This document shows, in pieces, positions 62,209 to 64,000 of a stretch of 64,000 nt of DNA. Origin of the DNA: Brevibacterium paucivorans (lineage in GTDB: Bacteria > Actinomycetota > Actinomycetes > Actinomycetales > Brevibacteriaceae); the NCBI RefSeq assembly GCF_016907735.1, contig NZ_JAFBCP010000001.1, positions 186,001 through 250,000 on the forward strand, read 5' to 3'. Position 1 is the stretch's first letter, and every line of letters begins with the position of its first letter. The position numbers and the translations under genes were made by a program. The notes beneath the pieces are model-generated. The model had not been told where the DNA came from. It made no database searches and worked only from the letters and a program-made list of their open reading frames with translations.

Positions 62209-63386
62209 TAGTCGCCGACCTTCACGATCAGCGCGTCACCCTGACCACCACCACCGCACAGAGCAGCGACACCCAGGCCACCACCTCGGCGCTGGAGCTC
62301 CAAAGCCAAGGTCAGGACAATGCGCGCACCGGAAGCCCCAATTGGGTGACCCAGGGACACCGCACCACCGTTGACGTTGACCTTTGAGTCATCAATTCCC
62401 AGGTCCTTCATGCTGGCCAAGGAAACGGCAGCGAATGCCTCGTTAATTTCGTACAGGTCGAAGGAGTCAGCCGCCACGCCTTCGCGCTCAGCTGCCGCCT
62501 TGATGGCCTGCGAAGGCTGATGCTGCAGAGTCGAGTCGGGGCCGGCCGTCCATGCGTGGGAACGGATTTCAGCCAGGATTGGTAGTCCAGCTTCAACGGC
62601 CTTGTCCTTGTTCATGACGACAACGGCTGCCGCGCCGTCAGAAATCTGCGAAGCGTTTCCAGCAGTGATAGCGCCATCCTTGCGGAATGCCGGACGCAGC
62701 TTCGACAGGGACTCAGCAGTTGAGTCGCCACGCACACCTTCATCCGCGTCAACGACCGTGTCGCCCTTGCGACTGCTGATGGTGATGGGCGCGATTTCCT
62801 CGGCGAGCTTGTCCTTTGCCGCAGCTGCACGCTGGTGCGACTGTGCTGCGAAAGCGTCCTGCTCCTCACGGCTAAATTCCGTGTCACCTTCGTTGGCCGA
62901 TTCGGTCAGTCCACCCATCGCCTGGTCGGTAAACGCGTCCCACAAACCGTCGTAGTCCATGTGGTCGCGCACGGTCACATTGCCGTACTTGTAGCCGGCA
63001 CGGGACTTCTCAAGCATGTGCGGAGCGTTAGTCATCGACTCCTGCCCACCGGCGACCACCACGTCGTACTCACCGGAACGCACCAGCATGGCCGCGTGCG
63101 TAATGGTGTTGATACCCGACAAGCACAGCTTGTTCAGCGTCACTGCAGGCACGGTCATGGGGATTCCAGCCTTCACCGCCGCCTGACGTGCGGCACCCTG
63201 GCCAACGCCTGCCTGAAGGACCTGACCCATCAGAACGTATTCGACTTTCTCAGGTGCAACACCGGCACGCTCAAGAGCGGCTTTGATCGCGTGACCTCCC
63301 AAGTCCACTGAGCTCAAGGATGCGAGCGATCCAGACATCTTGCCTAGTGGCGTACGGGCACCTGCAACGATTACGGCTTCAGCCAT
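62208..63386 (-). CDS. acetyl-CoA acetyltransferase (thiolase)
   Basis: ATG 63386 follows AGGAGGAAAA. The 392-aa type II thiolase has the nucleophile Cys in [11 protein letters not shown], the NEAFA motif, His in [11 protein letters not shown], and the second Cys in [13 protein letters not shown]. It condenses or cleaves acetoacetyl-CoA. The position upstream of the thiamine-binding-type gene gives a two-gene unit. Confidence 0.93.
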   Translation of the reverse strand: MAEAVIVAGARTPLGKMSGSLASLSSVDLGGHAIKAALERAGVAPEKVEYVLMGQVLQAGVGQGAARQAAVKAGIPMTVPAVTLNKLCLSGINTITHAAMLVRSGEYDVVVAGGQESMTNAPHMLEKSRAGYKYGNVTVRDHMDYDGLWDAFTDQAMGGLTESANEGDTEFSREEQDAFAAQSHQRAAAAKDKLAEEIAPITISSRKGDTVVDADEGVRGDSTAESLSKLRPAFRKDGAITAGNASQISDGAAAVVVMNKDKAVEAGLPILAEIRSHAWTAGPDSTLQHQPSQAIKAAAEREGVAADSFDLYEINEAFAAVSLASMKDLGIDDSKVNVNGGAVSLGHPIGASGARIVLTLALELQRRGGGLGVAALCGGGGQGDALIVKVGD

Positions 63387-63575
63387 TTTTCCTCCTGTTA
63401 CCAACGTGGTCTTCATCACAAGGTTAGACCAGGTGGCGGGCTCCCCGCACACCGGGCCCGAGGTGGTACTTCCCGAGGTGGTTGACGCACCGCGTTCGAC
63501 TGTCAGCTGGCTTCCAGCAGAGAAGCATTAGAGTAGGAGGGAGCACCATTGACCAGATTCAAAGGAGATTGAGAC
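63387..63575. promoter_or_regulatory. divergent thiolase / coiled-coil gene promoter region
   Basis: The gap holds two tandem CCGAGGTGG words (63458 and 63473) and a TTGACG (63481-63486). A GCTGG-CTT-CCAGC hairpin lies near 63504-63516. Exact promoter boxes are uncertain. Confidence 0.35.
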
Positions 63576-64000
63576 GTGACGCCTCCTGAAGAGTTCCGCA
63601 CAGCCATGCGTGGCTTTGAAAAGAGCGAAGTTGAAGCGCGCATTCGCCAGCTGAAGAGCGAAATTGACTCTCTGCGTAAGGCCCTGCAAGACGCCCGGAG
63701 CCAAGTCATTACAGCGGACCGAGCGAAACTGCAGATTGCGGGCGAACTCTCCGAGGTGAAGGAACAGCTCAAGAAAGCCACCGACGATCAGTCGCAGGCT
63801 CAGACTGCGCCTGGTAGCCGAATCGACCACCTCTTGAAAATCGCGGAATCACAGGCGCGCGAAACCTTGGCACAGGCAACCGCTGACGCTGAAACAATCC
63901 GGAACAAAGCACGCGCCGACGCGGCGAGCCAGCGCGCACGTATGCACACGGAATCCAATGACACGCTGTCTAACGCTCGATCTGAAGCCGACTCAATCAT
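63576..64000 (+). CDS. DivIVA/Scy-like coiled-coil protein, 5' part
   Basis: The gene starts at GTG 63576, eight bases after AAGGAG, and runs off the window; 141 codons are visible. The product opens VTPPEEFRTAMRGFEKSEVE, resembling the DivIVA N-terminus (F-x-x-x-x-R-G-Y-x-x-x-E-V), and continues as an Ala/Glu/Arg-rich coiled coil. Such proteins organise polar growth or division in actinobacteria. The full length and C-terminus are not seen. Confidence 0.72.
   Translation, partial: MTPPEEFRTAMRGFEKSEVEARIRQLKSEIDSLRKALQDARSQVITADRAKLQIAGELSEVKEQLKKATDDQSQAQTAPGSRIDHLLKIAESQARETLAQATADAETIRNKARADAASQRARMHTESNDTLSNARSEADSI

Noticed and set aside
2550..63760. CCGAGGT as KOPS or Chi
   Set aside because: Copies are about equal on both strands within one chromosomal stretch, whereas those motifs are expected to be skewed.

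Overview
The window looks like a chromosomal segment of a mid-to-high GC actinobacterium, most likely a Micrococcales-type organism; genus is not determinable by eye. Supporting signs are the obg-proB-proA-nadD-rsfS block, paired clpP1/clpP2, a mycothiol-type nitroreductase homologue, a GlbO-type globin, a MnhA/MnhB fusion, an ileS T-box leader with very short stem I, tRNA genes without encoded CCA, and many GTG or apparently leaderless starts. I see no rRNA, CRISPR array or insertion sequence.

Layout. 1-4485 is an accessory patch: an Erm(X)-like 23S rRNA methyltransferase with an RLR-type leader peptide and attenuator hairpins, a coupled AraC-type regulator whose 3' end runs into a convergent TetR gene, a tandem-GNAT protein, another GNAT, and a hairpin-rich noncoding stretch up to tRNA-Ala(GGC). 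4651-11951 holds a hydrolase, an ABM monooxygenase and the Mnh/Mrp cation/proton antiporter operon. 12041-21366 is one long leftward block: glycosyltransferase, phosphatase, rsfS, a repeat-rich tail-anchored protein, nadD, a 51-aa membrane protein, proA, proB, obg, rpmA, rplU and chorismate mutase. 21441-32368 carries an alanine symporter, RNase E/G, VKOR, ndk, DUF4233, folC and T-box-controlled ileS. 32702-36834 runs rightward (SDR, valS, AIM24). 36853-41175 is clpX, clpP2, clpP1 and tig, followed by tRNA-Gly and tRNA-Pro. 41769-58625 mixes housekeeping and poorly known genes: rpiB, nitroreductase-like thioredoxin, pepN, mscS, glbO, thioesterases, ettA, lipoprotein, ssb, two dynamin-like GTPases and an SDR. 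58921-60364 is tRNA-Arg(TCT) plus a small island. 60365-64000 holds an RNase II-type enzyme, a thiamine-binding-type protein, thiolase and the start of a coiled-coil protein.

Most notable: a roughly 1.35-kb integrase-less island sits between a 23-bp direct repeat, one copy being the 3' end of tRNA-Arg. Its only genes are a stand-alone RelA/SpoT alarmone-synthetase-domain protein and an overlapping 92-aa partner, followed by a structured noncoding tail. The arrangement fits a toxSAS-like toxin-antitoxin or phage-defence cassette mobilised in trans (inference). A second signal is a heptamer, CCGAGGT, found about 58 times by hand count on both strands, denser between genes and paired as inverted repeats in terminators, which recalls DNA-uptake sequences.
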